From Zasmidium citrigriseum (Eukaryota > Ascomycota > Dothideomycetes > Mycosphaerellales > Mycosphaerellaceae): 64,000 nt of DNA. Location: positions 51,441-115,440 of the forward strand of contig NHNW01000087.1 in NCBI GenBank assembly GCA_002786025.1, given 5' to 3'. Position numbers and translations under genes: made by a program. Below are positions 41,051 to 54,417 of this stretch, one piece after another (the first letter of the stretch is position 1; every line of letters begins with the position of its first letter). The notes beneath the pieces were generated by a model. It made no database searches. It saw nothing but the letters and a program-made list of their open reading frames with translations, and was not told where the DNA came from.

Positions 41051-43587
41051 CGTGGCTGTCGAGGTATCAGGCTTGTGTTCTCGTGTCACGGACGGAAGAG
41101 TGTGAAGGGATCCGAGGAGGCAGAAGGGAGTTGTACGAGGGGAGGTAGTCTGTCACAGCAGGTGGCGGGTCGATCGGACAAACGACGTCGAACAAGAAGG
41201 CACTGCAACTAAGAAGCGGTGAGCTGAATGTCAGAACGAGGGCAAAAGCCTTATAGACAAGTACCAAGGGCATGGGCCCAGTCATGCACTATGCAGACTA
41301 GCATCGTCCACAAGCGGCAGCCAAAGAGATGACGGCCGCGGCCAGTATGTCTCACTGCCGAACCGAATGGCAAGGGAAAGAAGGGTAAAAAAGAACCGAA
41401 TAATGAGGGTGGGAAAGCGAAAGCACTCACGATACAGGAGCCGCTGCAATGCCAAAGTAGCGCGGTTTGCAGAACGCGCGGGCATCGACTGGGGTGGAAA
41501 GAACCTATTTGCCTCGTGTCTATCGATCCAGCCATCTGTACGGGGAAGTTTGCAGTCGTATGAGACAAAGGCCGGCGTCGAGCAATGTCTCAATGGGCCT
41601 TCGCTCGCGATCTGCAGCGGTATGCAGATGAGCGTTTGTCGATGGGCTCCAGCATGGTGCGAGCAGGGGACGCGCATGGACGATGTCCATTGACGTGCTC
41701 GTGCAGTCGTCTAGGCCTTTCGAAAAGCCCACGCTTTGATCCAACGAGCGTGCGTTGATGCCATGATTGTTGTATGAGAAGAGCTGATGCGTTTTGTAAG
41801 ACAGCCCTGGAGCAAACGATCCCATGGATTGTGGTTGGGAGGGCCGAACGCAAGGACCGCATTGAGTCTTTGACATCCTTACCAGATGCTTCTATCAAGA
41901 GGCCAACACCCAAGCGAGTCGTTGTGCGGACGGAGAAGGCTGGGGGGATGGCTGTTGCCATGACAGTCGCCCGGCCGAGGAGTTCGTAGCGTCTCGCCGT
42001 CGTCTGAAGTCGACCGAACAGGTGACACAAGTCCCGTGCCATGGTGTTTGAGCCGCATGGGCGGGTTGATGGAGAAGCACATTCGCTCATCGTTACCTCT
42101 GGCACCTCATTCGAGTGGGCCACCCGATATGGAACTGCTACTCTGTGGTCGTTTTGTGCCCTTGAACTACCTGTGGTACTCTTGCATCGTAGCTTTTGCC
42201 GATTGAGGGACCATGGGCCATCTGATTCGACAGCCCGGGATCCAATATGGACTCTGTACTCGCAGCAATCGTGAAATGCTTGTGCGGGTCCAAGGCGTTT
42301 GGTGACCGCACCCGGCTGCGGGACGGGTGTACGCAGAACAGCCTTGACCGAGCTACAACTTCCGGGTTTGCAAGTATCTGGCAGCCACTCAGAAATCATT
42401 CAATCCGTTGCTGGGAGATTGCTTCGAGCTGATATGCCTTCGATATCCGTGATTGTCCATGGACTCGACGAAGTCGTCACCGAGGTGACCAAATGACAGC
42501 GAGGCTGGTTGCGCCAGTGTTCCGTTTGACTTGCAATTTTACTTGCGACACCATCGCCAGAGGTCATCGTTCGTTAAGACCTGCCTCGTGGAGCTTGGGC
42601 GTCACCGCTGAGGCTGTGGGGGAGCAGACTGACTGCCGCAGAAAAGCGTCCAGAACATCTCCAATGCCGGGCACTCCACGGGTCTTAAATACCCCAGCCA
42701 TGGCATGTCGAGGTCGTTATCCGTGCCGAACTCAGGTTCCACATTGACCGCTCTCTTCGTCGCTGTGAGACTCTCGGCATATGGCAGCCATGACCCTAGT
42801 TCGTTATGCAGCCTTCCGTTCGGGTGACTGCGTTTGCTTCGTTGTGCGGCCGCGCTGTCGACCTGGTTGTGTGATGCACACCGGGATATCCTTTGAGGTA
42901 TCCGTTACAATGACCCACGCCAGAATACATTTGATTGGGCCTGCAACGATATCGATCTGGTGGATGAAAAGTCATCAATGGATTGGTCGAGGGACTTGGC
43001 CTCATCTGGGCAGACAGCGGCATCACCTCCTCTTCTCACATCGCCCGAGCCATACTCAGTACAGTGCAGGCTTCATTTGAGAAAAAGAGATCACATATCA
43101 TGATGATGTCGAAGTGCTGATGGTGAAGAGAAGAGGTGAGGTGAGACAAAGTTCACCCCTTCCTTCCTTCCTTCTTGGCAAAGTGGAGCCGCGGTGATGA
43201 GATGCGCCTGCCCCTTCGACTTCGACCTCGACCGGACATTGATCCATCGTCTATACGCAGCTCTTCGATAATCGTAGCAAGACATACAGACTGCCATTCG
43301 ATACACACACTTGCTCGTCAATCCTTTCGAGATGAACAGAACTCCCAAGCAAGGATGAACTCGACCAGGGCATTCAGCCGGCTCAGGAACATCGTCCTGC
43401 ATACAAAAGCGGGGGTACAACTCACCTCACTTATTTTCTCCGCCTCTCGCTGTAATTCGACACCATCGGATGATTGTCCTCCAGGTAGAGATAGACATGC
43501 TGCATGAAAGTCGTGGTAGGATATCTTCAAGGCAAGTCTCTCGGAGCTCTCCTCTCCTCAGTCCATCTCTCGTCCCTCTCAGCCACA
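41051..43587. other. Long intergenic region, no supported gene
   Basis: This 2.5-kb region lies between two divergent starts (APSES factor and GH3 enzyme). The longest open frame is 269 codons on the minus strand (41590-42399), with no recognisable domain. A CCTT-type microsatellite lies near 43160-43175. The region presumably contains both promoters, possibly with long 5' leaders, as is common for fungal developmental regulators. Confidence 0.4.
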
Positions 43588-46002
43588 ATGACTGTCCTTC
43601 GATCACTTGTACTGCTCCTCGCGAGCACCACATCTCTGGCTCAAGCCCAATCCCCAAACAATGCCTCCCTCACCAACGCCCCCTACAAAGACCCCTCCCT
43701 CCCCATCGAAGACCGTATCAGCGACCTCCTCTCCCACATGACTCTCCAAGAGAAAACCGCCCAGCTCATGCAAGGCGACATATCCAACTGGCTCAACACC
43801 ACCACCGGCGCCTTCAACCGCAGCGGCCTAATCCAAAACTTCGAGCAAAAAGCCGGCATGTACTACGTCGGATACCCCATTTCCTGGGACTGGCTGGCCA
43901 CCAACATCAAACGCGGCCAAGACTACGCCGTCAACGAGACTCGACTCGGAATCCCGGCGATCGTGCAGACCGAAGGTATCCATGGCTTTCTGATCGGGAA
44001 TGCGACGATTTTTAATAGTCCCATTGCGTATGCGTGTTCCTGGAACCGCACGCAGGTGGAGATGATGGCTGTGCAGATCGCCAAGGAGGCAAAGGCTTTG
44101 GGCGTCTCGCAGCTTTTCGCGCCGGTGGTGGATCTTGCACGGGAGTTGAGGTATGGACGGGTGGAGGAGACGTTTGGCGAGGATACGTATCTGGCGGGAG
44201 AGATCGCCGCGGCGTATATCAAGGGTGTGCAGAGTCTGAATGTGAGTTCGATGGTGAAGCATTTCATCGGGTCGAGTGAACCGGAGCAAGGGTTGAATAC
44301 CGGCCCTGTGCATGGGGGTGAGAGAGCGTTGAGGACGACGTGGTTTCCGGGTCTCAAGAAGGCGATTGTTGATGCGGATGCTTGGGCGATTATGAGTGCT
44401 TACAGCAGTTATGACGGGGTCCCTCAGGTCACTGATGAGCATACGCTGACGGAGATTTTGAGAGATGAGTGGGGATATGAGTATTATGTTTCGTCGGATG
44501 CGGGTGCTACTGATCGCTTGGCTAGTCCGTTTTATATCTGTCCGAGTCCGTTGGGCAAGTATAACAATCCGATCACGGAGGGAAATGAGTGCGTTACGCT
44601 GAATGCGTTGCCGGCTGGTGGAGATGTTGAGATGGGCGGCGGGAGTTTCAATTATCGATCCATTCCGGAGTTGGTTGCTGCTGGCCGTCTCAGCGAGGAT
44701 GTCGTCGACAAGGCCGTCAGTCGAGTGCTGAGGACCAAGTTCAAGATGGGTCTCTTCGAAAATCCGTACCAGATCGCTCCCAAGGACCAGTGGGAGCAGA
44801 TCATCAACACGCCTCAAGCTAAGCAGCTTGCCCGAGAGGTGGATAGAGACAGTATCGTTCTGTTGAAGAACGATCAAGAGATCCTGCCGATCAGCAAGGA
44901 CAAGAAGGTATGTCTCAAACATCAATTGATCACTTACGTGCTGACACCGTGTTAGGTCGCTGTCATCGGTCCAATGGCTCATGGCTTCATGAACTACGGC
45001 GACTACGTCGTCAACGCCTCACAATACCGTGGCGTGACTCCTTTAGACGGCGTCCATGCTGCAATCGGCAGCGATAGCGTTTCCTACGCTCAAGGCTGCG
45101 AAAGATGGAGTCTCGACCAAAGCGGATTCCCTGAAGCCGTCTCCGCCGCATCAGAAGCAGACGTCGCCGTTGTAGTCGTAGGAACATGGTCTCGAGATCA
45201 AGTCGAACTCTGGGCCGGACTCAATGCAACCACAGGCGAGCATGTCGACGTCGCCTCCCTGGATCTCGTGGGAGCCATGAGGCCGCTTGTCGAAGCTATC
45301 ATCAATACGACCACGCCAACAGTCGTCGTTTTCTCCTCAGGCAAGCCAATTACTGAAGATTGGATCTCAAACACCACCGCCAGCCTCGTCCAGCAATTCT
45401 ACCCTTCCGAGCAAGGCGGTCACGCACTCGCAGACATCCTCTTCGGCGACGTCAACCCCAGCGGAAAACTCAGCGTCTCCTTCCCTCACGACGTCGGCAC
45501 ACTACCCATCTACTACGACTACCTTAACTCCGGACGAACCACAGACCCAGGCTTCCTCGGCGCAGACGGCGTCTTATACTTCGGACACCAGTACGTGCTC
45601 AACACGCCGCAGCCCTGGTTTCCATTCGGATATGGACTGTCGTATACCAATTTCACGTACTCGAATGTCTCCCTGTCGGCGAGGAATGTGTCGGCTGGGG
45701 ATACTATCACCGCTTCTGTCTCGCTCACGAATAGCGGAGATAGGGATGGCGCCGAAGTCGTGCAGCTTTATGTCAAGGATATGCTTGCGAGTGTTGATGT
45801 GCCGAATATGCAACTGAAGGGTTTTGAGAAGGTTATGGTTCGTGCGGGAGAGACGAAGGAGGTTGGTATTGAGCTGAGTGTGGCTGATGTTGGTCTTTGG
45901 AACAAGAAGATGGAGTATGTTGTCGAGCCTGGAGAGTTTGTGGTGTACATGGGTGGGAGCAGTGGCGACTTGGGGAGGAACGCCAGTTTCTGGGTTACTT
46001 GA
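43588..46002 (+). CDS. Secreted glycoside hydrolase family 3
   Basis: The model has two exons, 43588-44907 and 44956-46002 (48-nt intron), giving 788 residues. The N-terminus MTVLRSLVLLLASTTSLAQA is a signal peptide with a likely cleavage after AQA. The N-terminal TIM-barrel domain contains RYGRVEETFGEDTYLAGEIA and MVKHFIGSSEPEQG; the nucleophile is D304 in YYVSSDAGATDRL. The alpha/beta sandwich domain begins near DSIVLLKNDQEILPI, and a fibronectin III-like C-terminal domain contains VSLTNSGDRDGAEVVQLYVKD. Many Asn-x-Ser/Thr sites are present. Family 3 enzymes remove beta-linked glucose or xylose from polysaccharides, glycosides or saponins; the SDAGAT surroundings do not settle the sugar. 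It probably acts outside the cell on plant or fungal wall glycans. Confidence 0.93.
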
Positions 46003-48093
46003 TGAAGAAGAAGTCGACCTGAGACATCGTAAACGGAGGGTCGAGATTGCTCCATCCGCTGCTCTCGTCGACTGTCCCTGGCTAATTTCGGTGTCTGTAT
46101 CTGCGATTATCAATCATCAATTCTTGCCCCACTTGTTGATTATAAGTTAGTCAGGTCGTGCTTGCTATGCTCGATGTGAATGCGCTATGCAAACGCTCCA
46201 GCGTCACGCTTCGCTGTGCGAAGATGTTGAAAAAGGTCGGCCAGTCTTCTCACGATTCATGTTTCCACACTAGATCTCCCTCGATAGGGCAGAGAGGTAC
46301 GGCAATGTAAGCCGGGTGAGCAAGATGAAGGCATGATCAGTTAAATGGGCCGGATGTGTCTGGCCATCGGGTCTGGGATCCGTGTCATAGACGCCCATGA
46401 CGTATGATGTCGTCTCTCCGCAAAGACCGCCTCCTGTAGGGGCCATGTTCATGGAAACGGACTCATGATGAGCAATGCGGGCAGAGTGAGGTTGATAATC
46501 AGATGAAGCAGCCAAGCCCCGCGCGGGTCCGCGTGCGGCCTGTTCGATGTGAGGCCCGCTCCAGTTGATAATTCTCCACTGTCAGCGGTTCCTTGGACTG
46601 CCTCTTCCGAACCGGCAGGATTGCCGTTTGCATTGCTATGCACAGTGGATTCGTCTGCTGAGCGTCATTGGAGGAGAGAAGATGGGTCATATCTTGTGTT
46701 GTGGCAACAGCTTTTGTGCTGGAGCTGACCACCCTTGATCCATCACCCTGGCATTCGGATACGGAGTTAGATAGGGCTGCAAGGGTCGAAATGTCTTGTG
46801 GATCTGGCGCCGGCCCACCATGCTGCGTGAGTCATGTTGAATGCGTTTGTTATCACCGTCATCTCCATGTCCATTCCGGTGAGGACATTCATCGTATCTC
46901 TGCGCCCTCCACAGCCTTTTCTTCTGGAGAAAGCAGCGGCAGCTGTGAAAAAAATCTGGGCAAATACGGAGTAAGGTCAGCCTTTGTGCAAACTTCCAAT
47001 GTGACGAGTAAGTCGAAGTTAATCTCAACCACTCACATCATCTTCCCCGTGCTCGCGCATCCCCGCCACCAGAGATGGTATCCCAAGTCTCAAGATTCGC
47101 CAAGCGGCACATGGAAACCAAGCACAGGAAGTCGTCGGAGACAATTGTCAGCGCCAATGATGATGACTGCTTCCGGGGACGTCACCTCGTGATGGATTTC
47201 AAAGACAGGAACTCCGACGGATTGCGCTACCCCGGAGACTGAACACGGTAGGTGGTGGTCTTTGAGGAGCCCTCCTGCGTGTCTGTGATTCTGGGTTTTC
47301 GAGCTCAGCGGAATCCCCATTCTTTGGTCGTGCTGTGATGAAGGCCATCGAAGCATAGTCGTGTGATAGATAGCATCTTCGAGAATGATAAGTATCATCT
47401 CAGGCGATGCAAAAGTGCTCTGTCCGGCATTTCGGTTTGATATCCGGCCAAAGTGACGGCGTCAGATTTTAGGCTTTGCCAATGCCGAACGCCTCTTCGA
47501 GCAGCAACTCTCACGGACGATTCGCGGGTCAGCAACAGCTTCGTTTTCTGTGAACTGCAGAGCCCGCATCACGCCTCGCATTCCTACAGCGAGTCATGCG
47601 GCAATTGAGCTATTTGATGGAACTAGTGGTTAGCCAGGCGGCCGAAGCTCTCGCGACACCGCCGTCCTGCAAGAGCGATCCGCAAATGCCTGCCGGGCAG
47701 GGATATGACGTGGTTTCAGTTGACGGCAAGACGGCCAAGCGTAGCGTTGGGTGTGGACCTCACCGCGTCGCAGCGACTGAATTATTCAGCCCAGCGCCCG
47801 TCTGCTTAATAAGTCCGTCTCCTTCAACAACCCGCGCCTGCCCACTGTCTGGCTCTGGCGCAACGGGAGCATCAGGTCAGTTCTGCACTGAAAAGTGCCC
47901 GCCCGTCTTTTCTTGTCTGCGCCCGTTTCCAATCTCCCCTCCTCCGCCCTCCAGTGTTTGCCTTTCTAGCCAAAACCCTATCCTCTGCGCGAGTGCCGCG
48001 TTCCGTGTTGCTCTCTGCTGTCTTCGCGTTCTCTGAGCAGACGTGCATTCCTCCCATTGGAACGGCCAAAGCAACAAGGGCAGGCATTGCACA
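46003..48093. other. Long upstream region of the PDR transporter, no gene seen
   Basis: This 2.1-kb region lies between two co-oriented genes. Small frames without domains are present on both strands. The last 250 bp are C/T-rich, as in fungal promoters. It probably holds a large promoter for the transporter; I could not identify a specific drug-response element. Confidence 0.4.
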
Positions 48094-51000
48094 ATGTGGG
48101 GGTCATCAGTCAACGAGCAGAAGCTCAATCGAGCAGACAGCAACATCGGCCCTGCGAACCAATGGCATCGTGGAGACACTCATCCAGATGCCGGTCGATT
48201 ACACGAGCCCTTGCATCCCACTGAAGAAGTCGAGAGTCAAGAAGATGGACGCGACGCATCAGGCACCTGGGGCGAGCGCGATGTTGGCGGTTTCAACGAG
48301 GCAGATGCGATGCAGAATTACGAGGCCTTGAGAAGAGACCTGACCCATCTCGAGAAGACACGATCGAGAGATACACAAGCGAATTCTCTTCGACGAACTA
48401 CGACAGGCGCAACAGGACGAAGCCGGAGATCGCTTTCAAGACCGAGCACTCGACGTGGAGCTCGGGCTGACGAGCAGCGCGGTGAAGATGCTGAAGAGAA
48501 GGACGAGCTTGGCGATGTTGAACCCGGTCCACGAGAGGAAGAGGAAGACGAATTCGAACTTGATCGATTCATGAGAGAAGGACACTTCGAAAAGAGATCA
48601 GAAGCTGGATCGTCGAAGAAAGTTGGAGTCATTTTCAAGGACCTGACGGTCAAAGGCCTGGGATCAACAACAGCATTCGTCAGGACTCTACCCGATGCCA
48701 TTATGGGAACGTTCGGACCAGACCTTTATCATATTCTCTCTCGATTCGTCCCAGCGCTTGCACGGCGGAAAGGCGAGACGAGGGCCCTTCTCAATGGCTT
48801 TACTGGTTGCGTTCGAGATGGAGAAATGATGCTGGTTCTCGGACGTCCAGGATCTGGCTGTTCGACCTTCCTCAAAGCAATCTCCAACAATCGCGAGGGC
48901 TACGCTGAAGTTTCGGGCGAGGTCAGCTATGGCGGCATTCCGGCCGACAAGCAGAAGAAGATGTATCGCGGAGAGGTCAACTACAACCAAGAAGATGACA
49001 TCCACTTTGCTTCGCTCAACGTCTGGCAGACCTTCACGTTCGCACTCATGAACAAGACCAAGAAGAAGGCTCGCGAGGACATTCCGATCATCGCCAATGC
49101 TTTGCTCAAGATGTTCGGTATTTCTCATACCAAGTACACCTTGGTCGGAGACGAGTACACCCGTGGTGTCTCAGGTGGTGAGAGAAAGCGAGTGTCTATT
49201 GCGGAGACATTGGCATCGAAGAGCACCGTTATTTGTTGGGACAACAGTACTCGTGGGCTCGACGCATCTACAGCCTTGGACTACGCTCGCAGTCTTCGCA
49301 TCATGACTGATATCTCGAATCGGACCACTCTCGTCACACTTTACCAGGCTGGTGAGGGCATCTACGAGCTGATGGACAAGGTTCTGGTCATCGATGAAGG
49401 ACGACAAATCTTCATGGGCCCTGCAAACCAAGCAAAGCAATACTTCATCGATCTTGGATACGAATGCCCTGAGCGTCAAACGACCGCCGACTTCTTGACT
49501 GCTGTGACAGACCCTGTTGAGCGTCGATTCCGACAAGGCTACGAAGACCGTGCACCAAAGACGCCAGAGGATCTGGAACGTGCCTTCCGCCAGTCGCCGC
49601 ATTATCAGGCTCTCCTGCAGGACATCTCGGACTACGAGAAGTACTTGCAAGAATCAAACTATGAAGACGCCCAACGCTTCGAGAATGCCGTGCAAGAAGG
49701 CAAGTCGAAGCGCGTGCCAAAGAAGTCTTCATACACGGTATCGTTCCCTCGCCAAGTCATGGCCTGCACCAAGCGCGAATTCTGGCTCCTCTTTGGCGAT
49801 ACCACCACCCTCTGGACCAAGATCTTCATCATCATCTCCAACGGTCTGATCGTCGGCAGTCTGTTCTACGGCCAAACCGAAGAAACCATGGGCACTTTCT
49901 CTCGTGGCGGTGCTCTCTTCTTCTCTATTCTCTTTCTCGGATGGCTCCAACTCACGGAACTTATGAAGGCTGTGAGCGGTCGGGCTGTCGTTGCAAGACA
50001 CAAGGACTACGCTTTCTACCATCCCTCCGCCGTCTCCGTGGCACGTGTGGTTGCCGACTTTCCGGTTATCCTGGTCCAGGTCATCCTGTTTGGAGTAATC
50101 ATGTATTTCATGACCAACCTGACTATCACTGCCGGCCGGTTCTTCATCTACATGTTGTTCGTCTATGTCACGACCATCATGTTGACGGCTCTTTACCGCA
50201 TGTTCGCCTCTGTCTCCCCCGAGATCGATACCGCAGTCAGATTCTCTGGTATTGCCTTGAACTTGCTGGTCATCTACACTGGATATGTTATCCCAAAGAC
50301 TCAGCTTTTGGGTGATTACATTTGGTTCGGGTGGCTATACTGGGTCAATCCGATCTCCTACTCGTTCGAAGCGGTGTTGGCAAATGAATTCTCCGGCAGA
50401 ACGATGCAGTGCTCGCCCTCTCAACTTGTTCCTCAGGGCCCTGGTGTCGACCCAGCGTATCAGGGATGCGCCATCGCTGGAGCAGCAGTTAATGCCCATT
50501 CGGTATCTGGAGAGACATACATCGAGTCCATGTACAACTATACGCGGAGTCATTTGTGGAGGAACTTTGGCGTTGTCATTGCCTGGACCGTTTTGTACAT
50601 TCTGCTGACTGTCATCTTCACGGATCTCTTCTCGTTTGCCACGACCGGCGGCGGCGCTCTCGTGTTCAAGAAATCAAAGCGATCGAAGAAGGCCGTCCAG
50701 GCTAGCCCACCAGCGGACGAAGAGAAGGCTGGAACTGCCGAAGACAGCTCAAGCTCCACCAAGAAGGAGACTGGCATGGGAGCTTCATCAGACGAAGATA
50801 AGGAGCAGGAAGCATTGGACAAGATCACGAAGAGCGACAGCATCTTCACCTGGCGCAACGTTGAATACACTGTACCGTACCCGAGCGACCCAAGCGGCGA
50901 GCGAAAGCTCCTCAACAAGGTCAACGGATATGCTAAGCCCGGTGTCATGGTGGCCTTGATGGGAGCTTCTGGTGCTGGCAAGACTACACTCCTGAACACA

Positions 51001-52885
51001 CTCGCGCAGCGTCAAAGCATGGGTGTAGTCTCCGGAGAGATGTTCGTTGACGGCCGACCACTCGGACCTGAGTTCCAGCGCAACACTGGATTCTGCTTGC
51101 AGGGCGACCTTCACGACGGAACTGCGACCATTCGAGAGGCACTCGAGTTTTCGGCAATTCTTAGACAACCAGCCAGCGTTCCTCGATCTGAGAAGCTGGC
51201 CTATGTTGACAGAATCATCGATCTACTGGAGTTGAACGACCTACAGGATGCGATCATCATGAGTCTGGGTGTGGAGCAGCGCAAGCGGCTCACGATTGGT
51301 GTCGAACTTGCTGCGAAGCCTAGCTTGCTGCTGTTCCTGGACGAGCCAACCTCAGGTCTCGACAGCCAGAGCGCCTACTCGATTGTTCGTTTCCTGAAGA
51401 AGCTCGCTCATGCTGGCCAAGCCATTGTCTGCACTATCCATCAGCCATCAAGCGTGCTCATCCAGCAGTTCGACATGATCCTCGCACTTAATCCCGGTGG
51501 TAATACATTCTATTTCGGTCCAGTCGGAGAGAGCGGGAAAGATGTGATCAACTACTTCGCCGAACGCGGTGTGCATTGTCCTCCTGAGAAGAACGTGGCC
51601 GAATTCATCCTCGAGACAGCCGCTCGCCCACACAAGCGCGAGGACGGCACCAAGATCGACTGGAACGAAGAATGGAGGACCTCTAAGCAAGCCGAAGATG
51701 TCATTGAGGAGATCGAAGGCCTCAAGCTCACCCGCAGCCGCACGGTCCCAGAAGAAGTCCGCAAGGAGCAGCAGAGAGAGTTCGCCGTTGGTGTTGGACT
51801 CCAATGCTCCGAGCTGTTGAAGCGTACTTTCAAGCAGTACTGGCGTGATCCCTCCTACGTCTACGGCAAGCTCTTCGTCTCGGTCATTATCGGCATCTTC
51901 AACGGCTTCACCTTTTGGCAGCTCGGCAACTCGATCCAGGATATGCAGAACCGCATGTTCACGTCTTTCTTGATCTTGACCATTCCACCAACAGTCGTCA
52001 ACGCCGTGGTGCCAAAGTTCTTCACCAACATGGCGTTGTGGCAGGCTCGAGAGTACCCATCTCGTATCTACGGCTGGTTCGCTTTCTGCACGGCTCAGAC
52101 TGTCGCTGAGATCCCACCTGCGATTGTATCAGCTGTGATCTATTGGGTTCTCTGGTACTGGCCTACTGGTCTGCCGTCCGAGAGCTCCGTCTCTGGATAC
52201 GTCTTCCTGATGACCATGCTGTTCTTCCTGTTCCAGGCCTCCTGGGGTCAATGGATCTGTGCCTTCGCACCTTCCTTCACGGTCATCTCGAACGTCCTGC
52301 CCTTCTTCTTTGTCGTCTTCTCGCTCTTCAACGGTGTCGTGCGACCTTACAGCATGTTGCCAGTCTTCTGGAAATACTGGATGTACTGGGTCAACCCGTC
52401 AACTTGGTGGATTGGTGGCGTCCTCGCGGCCACGCTCGATGGTATTCCAGTCCAGTGCACTTCGAAGGAGGCCGCCCATTTCGACGCACCACCGGGTCAG
52501 ACTTGTCAGAGTTACGCTGGTGCTTTCGCGGAGTCTGCTGGTGGCTACTTGCTCAATCCGAACGCCTCGCAGGATTGCCAGTACTGCCAGTACCAGATCG
52601 GTAACCAGTACCTCTCGACCCTGAACATTGATGCGGGTGACAAGTGGAGGGATTTTGGCATTTTCCTGGTCTTTGTCTTTACGAACTGGTTCTTGGTAAG
52701 CTCCCGTACCCCCTACAGTGAGATCCAACAGAAGACTAACATCTCGATAGGTCTACTTCTTCATCTGGTCCGTCCGTGTCAAGGGCTGGGCATTCGGCTT
52801 CGACTACCTCTTCGGCTTCCTGGGCAAGTTGCTCGGTTTCGTCAAGACGCCCATCAACCGTCTGATGGCCAAGAAGAAGGCTTGA
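48094..52885 (+). CDS. PDR-type ABC multidrug transporter (ABC-G full size)
   Basis: The model has two exons, 48094-52695 and 52751-52885 (55-nt intron with GACTAAC branch point), giving 1,578 residues in the (NBD-TMD)2 order of Pdr5/Cdr1. NBD1 has the PDR-type deviant Walker A GRPGSGCSTFLK (about 249), signature VSGGERKRVSIAE and Walker B CWDNSTRGLD. NBD2 has the canonical Walker A GASGAGKTTLLN (about 956), deviant signature LGVEQRKRLTIGVEL and Walker B LLFLDEPTSGLD, the usual asymmetric pairing. Six membrane helices follow each NBD, with a Cys-containing extracellular loop near the end. The N-terminal 150 residues are charged and Ser/Arg-rich. It exports drugs or lipids across the plasma membrane. 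An in-frame Met at 48043 is an alternative start. Confidence 0.95.
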
Positions 52886-53500
52886 ATGATGGATACAAGA
52901 TACAACTAAAAGCATTTTAATATTGGAGGGCTTTGCTGGGTTGGTTTGATGTTAGCGCTGGCGTTGAGAGCATGCATGCATAGATCATAGACGCAAGAGT
53001 TGCGGGTGTATGATCATGGAAGAACGGGAAGTGATACAGAAGATTAAGAGATAGTAACGAATAGTAAAAGCTTCGATGTCTTGGTTGAGAAGACTTTGCT
53101 ATGATCTTTGATTTTGGGGCTTGGGAAAGGAGTGGAATGCCGTCGTGCACTAGCATCCATCTCGGACTCGATGTCGCACAAGGATCCGAGACCGAAGCTT
53201 CGGCTAGTGTCGTTCAGTAGTTATTTCGGTCTCGCAGTTCTATGTCTGAACCTCACGGTGTCTATTCAAGGCGACGACAGGCAGCAGATGTTGATCATGG
53301 CGCTCAATGGAAGCAATGTGGTAATGTACGTGTGGCAATGGCTCATGCAGAGATGGGTATATCATACATAGCAGGTCTGTCTGCATGCTCATATCAGTCT
53401 CGCAAACAACATCATTCTTCAGCAGCCTGCAAAAGTCCTCATACCATCGATTCTGCTTCACTCACCACCTCTCTGCTTCAACAAGAGCATCCATCCAACC
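52886..53500. other. Intergenic region
   Basis: This is 0.6 kb between two plus-strand genes. It contains the 3' end of the transporter gene and the promoter of the small membrane protein gene. No other coding signal is seen. Confidence 0.5.
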
Positions 53501-54417
53501 ATGCCATCCACCCTCCACGCACAATACTCCCTCGCCATCTTCCAATTCGCAGTCTACCTCCTCCTCACCCCCTTCACTCTCTACACCTTCATCCACGCCT
53601 GCACCACACGCAGAGCCTGGTACGCATTCGGCTGGTTCTATCTCCTCGGATTCATCGGCCTCCTCTTAGCAGCCTCAGGAATCATCATCGGGGCTGGTCG
53701 AAACACCATCGCCCCGACGGGATTGATCCTCCAGAGCGTTGGGCTTTCGCCGTTGTTCGTTGTGGTGGAGAGTGTTGTGAGAGAAGCGTAAGGCAGACAC
53801 GATTAATGGCCTGGGATTGAGATGTGGCTGACTTGTGTCCACAGTGCCGTCAAGACACGCAAAGCAGCGGGGACTTTCCTCTTCTCGAATCTCGCGGTCG
53901 TTGGTTTTCATTTGGTTGTTGGTGCACCGGCTGTGTTGGTTGGTGTTGGCGCGAGCAAGTATTTTAGCAGCGACGATTTTTCGGATGCACAGAATGGATT
54001 GAATCTCGCCAAAGCGGGTGCTGTTCTGTTCCTGGTAGCTTGGCTTTGGCTCGTGATAATGGTTGCAATGGCGTGCAGGGAGAGGAGGGATAGCGACAGA
54101 AAGGTACGTATCGACACGTCTCATCTTCGCTCGAATGATACTGACAAGGTCGCCACCAGCTCCTCATCGCCAGTATCGTCTCGCTCGCGCTTCTGTTCTT
54201 AAGGATTATCTATGCCATTTTGGAGTTCTTTGATACGGACTCGATGACTTTCAGTCCTATTGATGGCAATGTCGCCGCGCGTGTGATTTTGCAAGTTCTG
54301 CCGCAGATGTTTGTTGGTGGGGTTTTGACGTTTGTTGGTGTTTGGGCATCGCGTGCTTCTCGAGCTCAGAAGGCAAGGACTGGTGGAAGGCGAGCTAGGG
54401 TGGAAGGGCGAGTTTGA
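53501..54417 (+). CDS. Fungal multi-helix membrane protein (DUF7702-like)
   Basis: The model has three exons: 53501-53787, 53845-54103 and 54160-54417 (introns 57 and 56 nt), giving 267 residues. About seven hydrophobic helices can be traced: LAIFQFAVYLLLTPFTLYTF, WFYLLGFIGLLLAASGIIIG, LILQSVGLSPLFVVVESVV, LAVVGFHLVVGAPAVLVGVG, AVLFLVAWLWLVIMVAMA, LLIASIVSLALLFLRIIYAI and VLPQMFVGGVLTFVGVWAS. The pattern (His/Arg loop after helix 1, WYAFGWFYLLGF, TGLILQSVGLSPL) is that of an uncharacterised fungal membrane family that I associate with DUF7702; that name is from memory of the pattern and should be checked. The C-terminus is basic. No enzymatic motif is visible. Confidence 0.78.

Noticed and set aside
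41590..42399. 269-codon open frame on the minus strand in the long intergenic region
   Set aside because: No recognisable domain, mixed composition and no hydrophobic pattern of a folded protein; overlapping frames on the other strand are similar in quality. It may be chance.
43828..44982. 384-codon frame on the minus strand opposite the GH3 gene
   Set aside because: Antisense shadow of the GH3 coding sequence.
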